Below are positions 19,015-28,228 of a stretch of 47,317 bases of DNA, one piece after another (within the stretch, counting starts at the first letter, position 1; every line of letters begins with the position of its first letter). Source of the stretch: Halothiobacillus sp. (lineage in GTDB: Bacteria; Pseudomonadota; Gammaproteobacteria; Halothiobacillales; Halothiobacillaceae); contig JAABTF010000016.1 in the NCBI GenBank assembly GCA_011389965.1, positions 1-47,317 of the forward strand. Reading direction: 5' to 3'. The notes below the pieces were generated by a model. The model searched no databases. It saw only the letters and a list, made by a program, of their open reading frames with translations, and was not told where the DNA came from. A program made the position numbers and the translations under genes.

Positions 19015-19497
19015 ATGCAAGTTCAGAACGATCACGTCGTTTCCATCGACTACACCCTGAAAAATGATGCCGGGGAAGTCATGGACAGCTCCGAGCAGAC
19101 CGGCCCGCTGGCCTACCTGCATGGCCAGCAGAACATCATCCCGGGCTTGGAAAAGGCACTGGATGACAAGTCGGTCGGCGATAGCTTCACCGTCAGCATC
19201 GAGCCGGCAGAAGCCTATGGCGAGCGCAACGAGGAAATGATCCAGACCGTACCGAGCTCCATGTTTCAAGGCGTCGACGAGATCGAGCCGGGCATGCGCT
19301 TTCAGGCGCAGACCGAAGGCGGTGTCACCGTCGTCACCATCAAGGAAGTCAACGGCGACGAGATCACTCTCGACGGCAACCACGAACTGGCCGGCGAAAC
19401 CCTGCACTTCGATGTCGAAGTCAAGGACGTGCGTCCGGCCTCCGCCGAAGAACTCGAGCACGGTCATGTGCACGGCCCGGAAGGCCACGAGCACTGA
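19015..19497 (+). CDS. slyD: FKBP-type peptidyl-prolyl isomerase SlyD
   Basis: 160 aa cytoplasmic chaperone and prolyl isomerase. The FKBP core is interrupted by the insert-in-flap domain (about residues 70-120), the SlyD arrangement. Signatures are GPLAYLHGQQNIIPGLE (about 30-46) and the EAYGER segment (about 65-70). The C-terminus is histidine-rich (HGHVHGPEGHEH), a short version of the metal-binding tail that links SlyD to nickel delivery for hydrogenases. The ATG at 19015 has GAGG upstream. Confidence 0.93.
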   Translation: MQVQNDHVVSIDYTLKNDAGEVMDSSEQTGPLAYLHGQQNIIPGLEKALDDKSVGDSFTVSIEPAEAYGERNEEMIQTVPSSMFQGVDEIEPGMRFQAQTEGGVTVVTIKEVNGDEITLDGNHELAGETLHFDVEVKDVRPASAEELEHGHVHGPEGHEH

Positions 19498-19538
19498 TCC
19501 CTGTGGCGCCGTTCGGCGCCCACAACCCAGGAAAAGCG

Positions 19539-19571
19539 AAAGGCAGCGTGAATCATCACGCTGCCTTTTTT
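19539..19571 (+). terminator. Rho-independent terminator after slyD
   Basis: A 13-bp perfect stem with a 4-base loop (atca) and six T at its end, 42 bases after the slyD stop and just before the end of a convergent gene. Confidence 0.9.
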
Positions 19572-19616
19572 CTTGGGCTCGCCTTTCTTGCTTCTCGGGC
19601 CACTCCCCCTAGGCGG

Positions 19617-20414
19617 TCAGCCGATGCTCGAGGGCTCCTCGACCTCCGCCGGGAAAATCGAAACATAGGCCGCATAAAGCGAAGCCCAGGCCCAAGGCAG
19701 CAGCAGGATGGCACTCAGGCCCGCGGTGAGCGGCACGGTCATGAACAACAACAGCCAGATCAGGCCGAAGACCAGCATGGCCAACCAGTTGAGCCAGGTG
19801 CCTCGAAAGCTCGCCCACAGGGCTTCGGTCAGCGAGTAACCGCGCAGCGTCACCAGCGGGATGGCAAACAACATGGCCGACAGGTAGAGCAGATACACAA
19901 TCACGACCGCCGCCCACACGCCTAGCGCCGCGCTGGACGTCAGCACCGGCAGCAATTGCTCTATGCGATCGGCATCATTAAGAGCCGGGTCGTTGAGGGC
20001 GGCCATGCCCCCTTCCGGCAGTGCCGCCGTGAGATACCCCGCCAGAAGGAGCAAAATCAGCAGATTGACCGCAATGGTCAGCCCCCCCAGACCGAGCAGG
20101 GCCCGCCAAGGAGCGTCAGCGCGAAACTGCGAGAACAGCAGATCAAAGCCGATCGGTTGCTCACGAGCCAGGGGTTCTTCCTCGGCCCGCTCGAGAATCT
20201 GGGCAATGCGGGCGAAGATCACGATGACCCCACCGCCGAGGATGGGCGCGATCAGATAACCGGCCCCCATCCCGATGAGCGGAATAAAGCTGGTCAACAA
20301 GATCAGCACGTACATCAGCAGCACGCTACCGATTACGAGTCCGGGGCGGGTCTTGAGCAGTTGCCAACCGCCCGCGATCCAGCGGGCGCCGGAACTGGCC
20401 GGTCGTTTGCGCAT
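19617..20414 (-). CDS. BPSS1780-type integral membrane protein
   Basis: 265 aa from ATG 20414. The protein has about six hydrophobic segments (near 26-46, 50-68, 108-132, 160-185, 188-205 and 225-250) and a short cytoplasmic start (WIAGGWQLLKTRPG) that is characteristic of the BPSS1780 family of membrane proteins. The open frame upstream adds 46 unconserved residues, so I use the inner ATG. It is divergent from cbbY. No function is known. Confidence 0.7.
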   Translation of the reverse strand: MRKRPASSGARWIAGGWQLLKTRPGLVIGSVLLMYVLILLTSFIPLIGMGAGYLIAPILGGGVIVIFARIAQILERAEEEPLAREQPIGFDLLFSQFRADAPWRALLGLGGLTIAVNLLILLLLAGYLTAALPEGGMAALNDPALNDADRIEQLLPVLTSSAALGVWAAVVIVYLLYLSAMLFAIPLVTLRGYSLTEALWASFRGTWLNWLAMLVFGLIWLLLFMTVPLTAGLSAILLLPWAWASLYAAYVSIFPAEVEEPSSIG

Positions 20415-20515
20415 TGAGTACACTCTCGTTCGTTTTGTTTTGCGATCATCCCCAAGGCGCGCCAAATGGGCAACTCCCGGCGAGCCTATGGTAACCAGAA
20501 AAAGGTTCGAGACCG

Positions 20516-21271
20516 ATGTTACAAGCGATCTTGTTTGATGTGGACGGCACACTCGCCGATACCGAGCGCGACGGACACCGTGTGGCCTTCAACCTTGCCT
20601 TTGACGATGCGGGCCTAGACTGGCACTGGGATGTGCTCACCTACGGCGAACTGCTGACTGTGACCGGCGGCAAGGAACGGATCCGCTATTTTATCGAGAC
20701 CCACTCCCCCGATCTGCCCGAAGTCGAAGACCTTGCCGAATGGATCGCCGGCCTGCACAAGGCCAAGACCGGCCATTACCTCGCGCTGCTGAAAAAAGGG
20801 GACATCCCCCTGCGCCCGGGCGTCGAACGCCTGATTCAGGAGGCGCGCGACAATGATGTCCGGCTGGCCATCACCACGACCACCACCCCGGAGAACGTCG
20901 ATGGCCTGCTGCGAGCCACGCTTGGCGATGCCAGCCTCGATTGGTTCGAAGTGATCGCCGCCGGCGATATCGTGCCGGCCAAGAAGCCGGCCGGCGACAT
21001 CTACCACTACACACTCGACCAGATGGGCCTGACAGCATCGCAAGTCATCGCCCTCGAGGATTCGGGCAATGGGGTCCGCTCGGCCATCGATGCCGATGTC
21101 CCGGTCGTGGTCACCCTCAACGACTACACCGCCCACGACGATTTCAGCGGTGCGATCTCGGTGCTTTCCGATCTGGGCACGACAACCCAACCCGCGCGCA
21201 CTCTACGGGGGCCCGCACCCTCCAACGGCATGGTCGACCTAGACTATCTGCGGCACTGCCTGGCGAGCTGA
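20516..21271 (+). CDS. cbbY: HAD phosphatase CbbY
   Basis: 251 aa haloacid-dehalogenase-type phosphatase. The nucleophile motif is FDVDGTLADTERDGHR at residues 7-22, the CbbY signature; motif 2 is the ITTTTTPEN region (about 119-127), and the lysine of motif 3 is in PAKKPAGD (about 153-160), followed by ALEDSGNGV (about 178-186). CbbY removes xylulose-1,5-bisphosphate, a by-product that inhibits Rubisco. Its presence supports a Calvin-cycle autotroph, although no other cbb gene is here. It has AAAAGG upstream of the ATG. Confidence 0.85.
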   Translation: MLQAILFDVDGTLADTERDGHRVAFNLAFDDAGLDWHWDVLTYGELLTVTGGKERIRYFIETHSPDLPEVEDLAEWIAGLHKAKTGHYLALLKKGDIPLRPGVERLIQEARDNDVRLAITTTTTPENVDGLLRATLGDASLDWFEVIAAGDIVPAKKPAGDIYHYTLDQMGLTASQVIALEDSGNGVRSAIDADVPVVVTLNDYTAHDDFSGAISVLSDLGTTTQPARTLRGPAPSNGMVDLDYLRHCLAS

Positions 21272-21294
21272 TCGCCCGCACAAGCAGCGGCTGG

Positions 21295-21323
21295 CTGACA
21301 CTCCGGAGGCAAATCGTTAGACT
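21295..21323 (+). promoter_or_regulatory. Candidate sigma-70 promoter before the CZB-like gene
   Basis: CTGACA (21295-21300), a 17-base spacer, then TAGACT (21318-21323), with a 5' UTR of about 30 bases. A good match with optimal spacing. Confidence 0.5.
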
Positions 21324-21358
21324 GAAGGGCCACAGCACCCTCAAGCGATCGAGCCACC

Positions 21359-21775
21359 ATGAACGCAAAATCCCCGGACGAAGCAGCCCCCTACGATTAC
21401 CAGTCGTTCATTGACGGCTTCGAAGAGGTCACCTACTGGCATTTCGACTGGTACTCACGGATCATGGCCGTACTGCTGTACCGGACCCCTCGCCCCACCC
21501 TTAGCGAGCATGAGTGCCGGTTTGGTCGATTCCTCGAGACCCACGGGGCGCCCCCGGGACGGGAAGGCGAATTCGAAAAAGTCCGCCAGCTGCACATCCA
21601 GATGCATGTCTCCGCCGAGACACTGCTCACCAGCGCCTCAGGCGGCCAACAGGCCGAACGCGAGTCGTTCGACGAATTCGTGGAGTTGCAGAGCCTGTTC
21701 CTGGCCACCTGCTTCAACCTGATGCGAGACGCCTTCAGCGACAGCTGCCGCCTCGAGCGCCAGCACGCCGAATAA
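21359..21775 (+). CDS. Small protein with a CZB-like (zinc-binding chemoreceptor) domain
   Basis: 138 aa, cytoplasmic, without signal peptide or membrane segment. It shows the layout of the CZB domain found at the ends of chemoreceptors and in the diguanylate cyclase DgcZ: a first histidine in TYWHFDWY (H28), the CRFGRFLE segment (C53), and the LHIQMH helix (H79, H83). Together these would give the 3-His/1-Cys zinc site. About 55 further helical residues follow. It is not fused to any signalling output, which is unusual. Its own promoter is visible upstream and it is not clearly in an operon. The CZB call rests on pattern recognition. Confidence 0.55.
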   Translation: MNAKSPDEAAPYDYQSFIDGFEEVTYWHFDWYSRIMAVLLYRTPRPTLSEHECRFGRFLETHGAPPGREGEFEKVRQLHIQMHVSAETLLTSASGGQQAERESFDEFVELQSLFLATCFNLMRDAFSDSCRLERQHAE

Positions 21776-21791
21776 GCCCCACAGCAGTCTC

Positions 21792-22436
21792 TTACAGCCA
21801 GAGTTCCAGGGGCGCGTAGTGAACCAGCGCCCGCAGGATGTCGCTGCGGGTGACCACCCCGATCACGACCGGCGGATCGCTGCCCTGATCGACGATGGGC
21901 ATGCCGCGTATATCCTGTTCCAGCAGCACCCGAGCCAGTTCGCGGATATTGGTTTGCGGTCCCGCCGTGAGCACCTCGAAACGGGCGATTGCCCCCACGG
22001 GCATCTTGGCTAGGTCCGCATAGCGGATCCGCTGCCGGGTGATGTCGCCGCGGGTAATGATGGCCTCGAGGCGACCGCCCTCCCCCAGAGCCGGCAGCAA
22101 CCCGATATGATGCTCGGCCATTAGGTTCCGCGCCCGACCGATCGGGTCACGCACGTCGATGGTCACCGGGGGGCGCGACATGATCTGCTCGGCGATCGAG
22201 ACCGGCGTCGGCTCCCGACCCACCTGCCCCGCGGCCTCTCGGTAGGCGCGCGTGGACTCGCTCTGGCTCTCCTCCCCCGACCTCAAACGCCGATAGGCGA
22301 ATGGGGTGCCGGCCTGATCCTCGCGCACCGCGCGAACCGGCTCGACCATCATCGGCGGCCTGAGCAACCCCGGCGAGGCCGCCTCTTCGATGGTTAGCCC
22401 GTCACTTACGCCCCGCCCGAACACCACAAAGCTCAT
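21792..22436 (-). CDS. CBS-domain protein
   Basis: 214 aa. Residues about 80-212 are two CBS repeats: SIAEQIMSRPPVTIDVRDPI with GLLPAL and ITRGDITR, then FEVLTAGPQTNIRELARVL with RGMPIVD and GVVTRSDILRAL. They form a Bateman module that could bind an adenine nucleotide. The N-terminal 80 residues are polar, arginine-rich and probably disordered, and have no recognisable domain. No effector domain is attached, so the partner must be another protein. It is convergent with the CZB-like gene (16 bases apart). Confidence 0.82.
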   Translation of the reverse strand: MSFVVFGRGVSDGLTIEEAASPGLLRPPMMVEPVRAVREDQAGTPFAYRRLRSGEESQSESTRAYREAAGQVGREPTPVSIAEQIMSRPPVTIDVRDPIGRARNLMAEHHIGLLPALGEGGRLEAIITRGDITRQRIRYADLAKMPVGAIARFEVLTAGPQTNIRELARVLLEQDIRGMPIVDQGSDPPVVIGVVTRSDILRALVHYAPLELWL

Positions 22437-22543
22437 CTGTCGCCCCTCTCGCTGCTCGACAACGCCGCCGCCCCAATCGGCTGCCTCAAGGGCTTATCGG
22501 CAGACACCGGCTTTCATTAAGCCAGGTAATTGAAATACGGAGA

Positions 22544-24112
22544 TTATTGGCCGTCAAGCGCCGCGATTTCGTTCTCTTGGCGGGCGAGCCAGCGACGATA
22601 GGGCTCGAGCAACGCGCGCTGCTCGGGCGACCACTGTTGGTTTTCCCGCAGGCGATCCACCTCGGCAAACATGGCCGGAAAATCCCGCTCGGCCATTGCC
22701 ACCCCATCTCGCACGCCGGGGCGCAGCCGGTCGATCAGCCGCTGCTGCCACCGATCGCGAGCGGACGAATCCAGGGCCTCCGGGAGATTGCGTGCCACGA
22801 ACCCTTCAGCCAGTTCGGCCAGTCGGGAGTCCTCGAAGGTCGACGACAGCAATGCACGACCGTGGGCCACCGCGTCGGCACGCGATCGCATGCCGCGGGC
22901 TTTCGCCCACCACTGCTCGAGCTTCGCACGGTCCCCTCGCGGCACGAAGCCCGCATACAAGGACTCTTCCACCGGCTTGTCGGGGAATGCCCCCTCGGTG
23001 TCCTCGATCACGGCCAGAAGGCGCTCACGCAACGACGCAAAGTGGCGCCGGAAGAAGTCGGCATGCAACCGCACACGCTGTCGATCGATCACCATCCGCT
23101 GTGCCACCCCTTCCTGGTCCAGCGTCTGCTCGGGCAGGACCACTGGCACCCGGTTGAGATGAATCGCCTTGATCGGCAGCCGCAGGTCGTTCCAGTCTCG
23201 CTCGGCATCTTCCGGTGGATTTTTCAGAAACCGGCGCTCGGCCCATGCCGCGGCGTCGAGATCCAGCCAGGGCGCCGGATCGAAGCGCAGATCCCAGCAC
23301 TCGCGGCGATTGCGATTGGCATCCACCTGCCCGAAGGAGCAGAACATCGAAGCCGAGGCCACGCGGGCGGGCAGTCGCGATGACACGTGCAGGAACGGCT
23401 CCCGTATGGGCGAATCGAGCAACCGGGCCACTTGCTGCTTGTCACGCGCCGCCAGCAACCGCCCCCAGAGGTCGGGATCGGCATCACGCAGGCGTTGGGC
23501 GAGGTCCAGGGTCGCCTCTACGTCGCTCAGGGCATCGTGGGCCTGCTCATGCAAGAGGCCATTGGCGGCACTCAGTTCGCTCAACCGCAGGGTAGGTCGG
23601 CCCTGTTCATCCACCGGCCACTTGAGCGCATCGGGACACAGGAGTCGATAGGCCCGGGCGGCATCGAGAATGTCGAAGCGGCTGTTGCCGTCCGCGTATT
23701 CATGACGGTAGGGGTCCAGCAGGTTGCGCCAAAAGAGAAACCGCAGCATGGGCGCGTCGAAACGCATGCTGTTGAAGCCCACCACGCAGGTGCCCGGCTG
23801 GTTGACAAGACGGTAGATGCGATTGGCGAGATTGGCCTCGCTCTCAGCCCGGGCCAATAACGGGTCATCGGGCAATATGCCGGTGGTCATGACCGCCGCC
23901 GGATGTGGCAGGCAGTCCATGCTCGGCCGTGCGTACCAGACGATCGGTTCTCCCACCGGGCGCAGGTTCAGGTCGGTGCGAATGGCCGCGAATTGCAGGG
24001 GCCGATCAAAAGCCGGGTCGGCACCGGTGGTCTCAAGATCGAAGAACAGGAAGCTGTTTGTGGGACTCGAAGAGGACAAGGCCGGACTCCATGGCAAAGG
24101 TCTGCGGGTCAA
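22544..24112 (-). CDS. sbcB: Exodeoxyribonuclease I
   Basis: Degrades single-stranded DNA 3' to 5' in recombination and mismatch repair. 522 aa (E. coli about 475, so a little long). The DEDDh exonuclease domain starts with FFDLETTG (D25, E27), continues with FNSMRFDAPMLRFLF, and ends with the H-D pair in QAHDALSDVEATL. The SH3-like and helical C-terminal domains follow. No in-frame ATG exists near the N-terminus; the most likely start is the TTG at 24112, which overlaps the slt stop in TTGA, so translation is coupled to slt. The first 18 residues before the core are not conserved. Confidence 0.88.
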   Translation of the reverse strand: MTRRPLPWSPALSSSSPTNSFLFFDLETTGADPAFDRPLQFAAIRTDLNLRPVGEPIVWYARPSMDCLPHPAAVMTTGILPDDPLLARAESEANLANRIYRLVNQPGTCVVGFNSMRFDAPMLRFLFWRNLLDPYRHEYADGNSRFDILDAARAYRLLCPDALKWPVDEQGRPTLRLSELSAANGLLHEQAHDALSDVEATLDLAQRLRDADPDLWGRLLAARDKQQVARLLDSPIREPFLHVSSRLPARVASASMFCSFGQVDANRNRRECWDLRFDPAPWLDLDAAAWAERRFLKNPPEDAERDWNDLRLPIKAIHLNRVPVVLPEQTLDQEGVAQRMVIDRQRVRLHADFFRRHFASLRERLLAVIEDTEGAFPDKPVEESLYAGFVPRGDRAKLEQWWAKARGMRSRADAVAHGRALLSSTFEDSRLAELAEGFVARNLPEALDSSARDRWQQRLIDRLRPGVRDGVAMAERDFPAMFAEVDRLRENQQWSPEQRALLEPYRRWLARQENEIAALDGQ

Positions 24113-26142
24113 CCGCTTGGCTGGACTACTGTCAATAGCTCACCCAGTCGGCGGGGTTCACCGGAAAGCCGCCAGCGATAGGTGACCATTCCCGCCAACA
24201 CGGCCTGCGTGTAGGCGCGGGTTTCGTCGAACAGGATGGTGTCTACCCAGACGTCTCCCGGCATGGGGACTTGGGGCAACCACTGCTCTATCCGGCCGGG
24301 ACCGGCGTTATAGGCGGCGATCGCCAGCGGGTACTGGTCGGCGAAGCGCTCCGCCATATGGCCCAGGTACGCTGCACCCAAGGCGATGTTCGTGTCCGGA
24401 TCGGACAGCGCCGATGACGCGCGCCCCAGCCCCGCACGACGGTTGATCCAGCGTGCCGTCGCCGGCATCAACTGCATCAGGCCCTGAGCCCCGGCGCCGG
24501 ACCCGATATCCCGCATGAACAAGCTCTCACGGCGCATGACCGCATAGATCCATTCCGAGTCGACGGCCTGACGGCGGGCATGCCCATACACCAGCGCGCG
24601 ATGCGGCAGCGCGAAGCGCGCGGCATACCAACCGGGATCATACAACTGGTCCATTCGGGCGATCACCACCGAGAGACGATCGTGCCAGTCGACCTGTTGG
24701 GTCAGATAGGCCAGTGCCGGCAGACTCGATTCGGGCAGATCCCGGCTCGCGTGATCGAACAGTCGCCGGGCGTCTTCCGGATAATCCAATCGGTGCAGGG
24801 CGAAGCCCAAGGCCAGCCACGGAGTCCCATCCGATCTCTCCAGGCTATTCAGGGCCTCGGAATCGGGCACCGGAACCCGACCGTTGTTCTCTGCCGGCAA
24901 GGGATAACGGATCCCCAGTCGGTCGGCGGCGAGAAAGCCGTGATAGTCGGGCTTCTCCGCCAACTCGCGCCACGCCGTCCTGGCGGCGGTGGCTTGTCCC
25001 AACCGCTGGTCGGCAACTGCGTACCAGTAGCGCCATTCACGCGCCTCGGCCAGTTCGGGAGGCATGGCGTCGATGGCCTGTTTGACCCGTACCCAGTCGA
25101 GGTGGCGCAGCGCCGAGCGCACCGTCCAGGTCCACACCTCTTCGTCCCGTGCCGCCAACGGGACCTCGCGTAACCACTGATAGGCCTCCGGGCGATACAG
25201 ATAGGCTGCCTTGAGGGCGGCCAGACGATCGACGGCGTGGCTCTGCTCGGCTTGCAGGAGCCCCACATCGTCGGCTCGCGCCAACAGGTCACGGGCCCGG
25301 CCGGGTTCTCGCTTGGCCAGCCACAATAGCCCCTGGGTGATCTCCTCGGCATCACCGCCGGCACGGATCCGTGCCGTCACGGCTCTGCCCGGCTCATCGC
25401 GCAGTTCCACCCAGCGATCGCGGTAACCGGCCAGCCCCGCCGGCCCCTGGCGCACCAGGTAACGGGCCAGTCCGTCTTTGCCGGCAATGATGGCGTGGCG
25501 GATGCGAGTCCGATAGGCCATCTCATCAAGGCGCCCCTGCTCTTCGAGCCAGTCGAAAGCGGGGTCACAGGCCTCGGGCTGGCTGCGACCGCGTTCCCAT
25601 ACGGCCATGGCCTCGTCGGTCTGCGCTTTCGACAAACCGCCCTCCAGCGCCAGTTCGGCCGCCCAATAATGGCACTGTCGACGAGTCCCGGGACGGATAT
25701 CCGGGCCACGATCGAACACCATCCGGTATTCTCCCCAGGCCGATTCTCCCGCCAGATGGTCGAGATAGCGCCGCTTTAACCGGGGCATCAGGGGCGACTG
25801 GGGTTGCTGGCGCAACAGCGCCGCCACTGCGGCGGGCTCACGCTCCACGCGACCCAGCAGCCACTTGGTCTCGAGATATTGCCGAGCCTGTATGCCCAAC
25901 GATGATGAGGCAACGTCTTCCAGCGCTCGGTGAAAGCCTGCCTCGTCACCCCGCTCGATCGCCGAGAGTGCACTTTTCAGACCGTCCGGTACGGGCTGAT
26001 ACAGCCCCAGAGGCAATCGCTCCACGGGCGCTTCGGCACTCGCGGGTGACAACCCCAGTGCTGCGAACAGGAAAGCGACCAAGGCAAACGACACCGCCAC
26101 AGGACGTGACAATGATGGGCAATGCGGGCTTGATCCAAGCAT
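24109..26142 (-). CDS. slt: Soluble lytic murein transglycosylase
   Basis: Periplasmic enzyme that cleaves peptidoglycan with formation of 1,6-anhydro-muramic acid. 677 aa (E. coli Slt70 about 645). A signal peptide with hydrophobic core lies at residues about 17-33. About 450 residues of tryptophan- and arginine-rich helical repeats form the superhelical ring, followed by the lysozyme-like domain: catalytic Glu in MRRESLF, then GAQGLMQLMPATA, and AIAAYNAGPGR near the end. All catalytic motifs are intact. It is upstream of and coupled to sbcB, and divergent from gluQRS across a 137-base gap. Confidence 0.93.
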   Translation of the reverse strand: MLGSSPHCPSLSRPVAVSFALVAFLFAALGLSPASAEAPVERLPLGLYQPVPDGLKSALSAIERGDEAGFHRALEDVASSSLGIQARQYLETKWLLGRVEREPAAVAALLRQQPQSPLMPRLKRRYLDHLAGESAWGEYRMVFDRGPDIRPGTRRQCHYWAAELALEGGLSKAQTDEAMAVWERGRSQPEACDPAFDWLEEQGRLDEMAYRTRIRHAIIAGKDGLARYLVRQGPAGLAGYRDRWVELRDEPGRAVTARIRAGGDAEEITQGLLWLAKREPGRARDLLARADDVGLLQAEQSHAVDRLAALKAAYLYRPEAYQWLREVPLAARDEEVWTWTVRSALRHLDWVRVKQAIDAMPPELAEAREWRYWYAVADQRLGQATAARTAWRELAEKPDYHGFLAADRLGIRYPLPAENNGRVPVPDSEALNSLERSDGTPWLALGFALHRLDYPEDARRLFDHASRDLPESSLPALAYLTQQVDWHDRLSVVIARMDQLYDPGWYAARFALPHRALVYGHARRQAVDSEWIYAVMRRESLFMRDIGSGAGAQGLMQLMPATARWINRRAGLGRASSALSDPDTNIALGAAYLGHMAERFADQYPLAIAAYNAGPGRIEQWLPQVPMPGDVWVDTILFDETRAYTQAVLAGMVTYRWRLSGEPRRLGELLTVVQPSG

Positions 26143-26279
26143 GACGACGCTCTCGCGAATAAAGCAGGGCTTAAGATTAGACAGGATTACGCAATTAGGA
26201 TTGCGGCCACCGGCTTGAGTTCGACCGGTATGGCATTACTGTGTCTCGAGACACTCGAAAAACGTGCACCCATGATGGC

Positions 26280-27191
26280 ATGACGACCCCGCAGAAACGC
26301 CCCTCCGAATATCACGGCAGATTTGCGCCGACTCCCTCCGGCCCCCTGCATGCCGGGTCGCTGGTGGCCGCGCTGGGCAGTTTTCTCGATGCCCGCGCCC
26401 ACGGAGGCCGTTGGTCGCTGCGTATCGACGACACCGACCGGGCCCGCAGCCGCCCCGAGGCGGTCGACACCATCATCGCCCAGTTGCGCGTCCACGGGCT
26501 GCTTTTCGACGGAGAAGTCATCTTTCAAAGCCAGCGTACGCCGCGATACGAGGCGGCACTGCGCTCGCTGGAGCGCTATGGGCGGCTATACCGCTGTCGC
26601 TGCACCCGCACCCACCTGCGTGAATGGGCGGCGAGCCATGGCCAGACCATCGGCGCGATCGGCCCTCTATACCCCGGCTTCTGCCGGGAGGAACCCGTCT
26701 CGATCGATGAGCGACATGCCTTGCGCCTCCGCATCGGCGCGCTCCAGCGCACCGTACCCGATCGCCGCTTGGGGGCCATCACCCAGCAACTCGAGCAGGA
26801 CGTGGGCGATCCGGTACTCCGGCGCGCCGATGGCCCGATCGCCTATCACCTGGCCAATGTAGTGGACGATGCCGAGATGGGCATCACACAGGTGGTCCGT
26901 GGCGAGGATCTTGCGCCGCTGACCCCCTTGCACGTCGAGCTTAGCGAGGCACTGGGACTACCAGCACCCCAGTATTTCCACCTGCCCGTCGTGCTGGGTG
27001 ATGACGGCCGCAAGCTAAGCAAGACCAATCACGCCCGCCCGCTGGAAAGCGAGCGGGCGCGCGAGAACCTGATCGAGGCCGCGGGGACACTCGGGTTGGA
27101 ACCGGTCCCGACCGATACCAGGGCGAGCATCGATGAACTGCTGCAACGCTGGAGACAGGAGTGGAAGCGCCGCCATCCGTTGGCTGACTGA
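26280..27191 (+). CDS. gluQ: Glutamyl-Q tRNA(Asp) synthetase
   Basis: Attaches glutamate to the queuosine base at the wobble position of tRNA(Asp). 303 aa from ATG 26280: a truncated glutamyl-tRNA synthetase catalytic core without the anticodon-binding domain. The HIGH-like motif is PLHAGSLVA (residues about 22-30), the KMSKS-like motif is KLSKT (about 256), and the zinc site C106-x-C108...Y131...C135 is complete. These features separate GluQRS from GltX. Combined with queD and folE2 in this window, it supports an active queuosine pathway. The GTG-based longer frame (26241) adds 13 residues without conservation. Confidence 0.92.
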   Translation: MTTPQKRPSEYHGRFAPTPSGPLHAGSLVAALGSFLDARAHGGRWSLRIDDTDRARSRPEAVDTIIAQLRVHGLLFDGEVIFQSQRTPRYEAALRSLERYGRLYRCRCTRTHLREWAASHGQTIGAIGPLYPGFCREEPVSIDERHALRLRIGALQRTVPDRRLGAITQQLEQDVGDPVLRRADGPIAYHLANVVDDAEMGITQVVRGEDLAPLTPLHVELSEALGLPAPQYFHLPVVLGDDGRKLSKTNHARPLESERARENLIEAAGTLGLEPVPTDTRASIDELLQRWRQEWKRRHPLAD

Positions 27192-27205
27192 GCGCGGCGG
27201 CATGC

Positions 27206-28066
27206 CTACCGCGTGCCCATACCCTCGAAGATCGTCAATGCACCGCCCTTGAGAAACCAGTAATCGGTCAGGCCCTGCTCTTCCAGGTAGTACTGCAGCC
27301 AGCGGACCTGCTTGCCGGTCGCATCGACGAAGAACATGGGACGCTCCTCGGCGCGTGCTCGCTCCACCAGACCGCTCAGCTCGCGGTTGTCGGTGGTCAG
27401 CGGGATATGACGATCCTGCATCTGGAACAGCGAAACCCCGGCGCGCTGCCCCTTGCTGCGAATGTCGACGATGATCGGCTTTTCGCTGGCCATGATGCGG
27501 GCGTAGAAGGCGTCCTCGTCCAGCAGGTGACCTTCGAACTGCTCGCCGGAAATCAGCTGATCGACTTGCTCGAGCGGTTCGCCCAACAGCACGGTCTGCT
27601 CGGGATTTGCCTGGGCCCAGGCAAACACCCCCGCGTCGTACACCCGCGCATCGGAAACGCCTGCCTCCTTGGCCTTGAACGCGGCCTTATAGGAGACCGA
27701 ACAGGTCACGCCGTTGCAGTAGAAAACCAGCGGCTGGCCCGACTCCTCGGCAAGATTGAGCACCGCCTCGGCAAAGCCGCTCGAGGCCAGAGGAATCGAA
27801 CGAGCCCCCTGAATATGCAACGTTTCGTATTCGTAGATCGAGCGGGCATCCACCACGGCCATCTCATCCAACGAGGCGGCCAGCGTCTCGGTCTCCATCG
27901 GCTGGACGCCCACCGAGGCGTATTTCTCACGCAGGGGGAAGTCCTCGGCCGACGCCAGAAAAGGCCCGGCCAGAGCCATCGCCAATAGGCAGCCCATACC
28001 GGCATGAGCCGAGCGCCGGACGCTGCGGTGGAGATTTCGAGACATTCCCTGGCTTACAATCGGCAT
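27206..28066 (-). CDS. Exported rhodanese-domain protein
   Basis: 286 aa from ATG 28066 (GGAG upstream). A signal sequence ends near Ser-Ala-Glu (about residue 40). The first rhodanese-like domain (about 50-140) has the active-site loop Tyr-Cys117-Asn-Gly-Val-Thr-Cys122-Ser-Val-Ser, so it can carry a persulfide. A second rhodanese-like domain (about 155-285) has DIRSKGQRAGV but no cysteine in its loop (FVDATGKQV), as in inactive partner domains. A periplasmic sulfur-transfer role fits the sulfur-oxidising context; the substrate is not known. It ends only 14 bases from convergent gluQRS. Confidence 0.8.
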   Translation of the reverse strand: MPIVSQGMSRNLHRSVRRSAHAGMGCLLAMALAGPFLASAEDFPLREKYASVGVQPMETETLAASLDEMAVVDARSIYEYETLHIQGARSIPLASSGFAEAVLNLAEESGQPLVFYCNGVTCSVSYKAAFKAKEAGVSDARVYDAGVFAWAQANPEQTVLLGEPLEQVDQLISGEQFEGHLLDEDAFYARIMASEKPIIVDIRSKGQRAGVSLFQMQDRHIPLTTDNRELSGLVERARAEERPMFFVDATGKQVRWLQYYLEEQGLTDYWFLKGGALTIFEGMGTR

Positions 28067-28080
28067 GCGTTGTTCTCCTT

Positions 28081-28097
28081 GCTGACGAATCGTCAGC
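28081..28097. promoter_or_regulatory. 17-bp perfect palindrome before the exported rhodanese gene
   Basis: The arms gctgacga and tcgtcagc with a single central base lie 14 bases upstream of the rhodanese start codon, touching its ribosome site on the - strand. It could be an operator for a dimeric repressor or an RNA hairpin that affects translation. Function not known. Confidence 0.4.
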
Positions 28098-28228
28098 AGG
28101 CAACATACCCCCTCTCGCTGACCGGGCGCAAGCGCACTTGCCCCATGCCGAATGGGCTGATTTAATCCCACATCGGCCGACCCGTCACAGCCGGCAAGCC
28201 AGCCACCCGCAACTTCCGGATATCCGCG

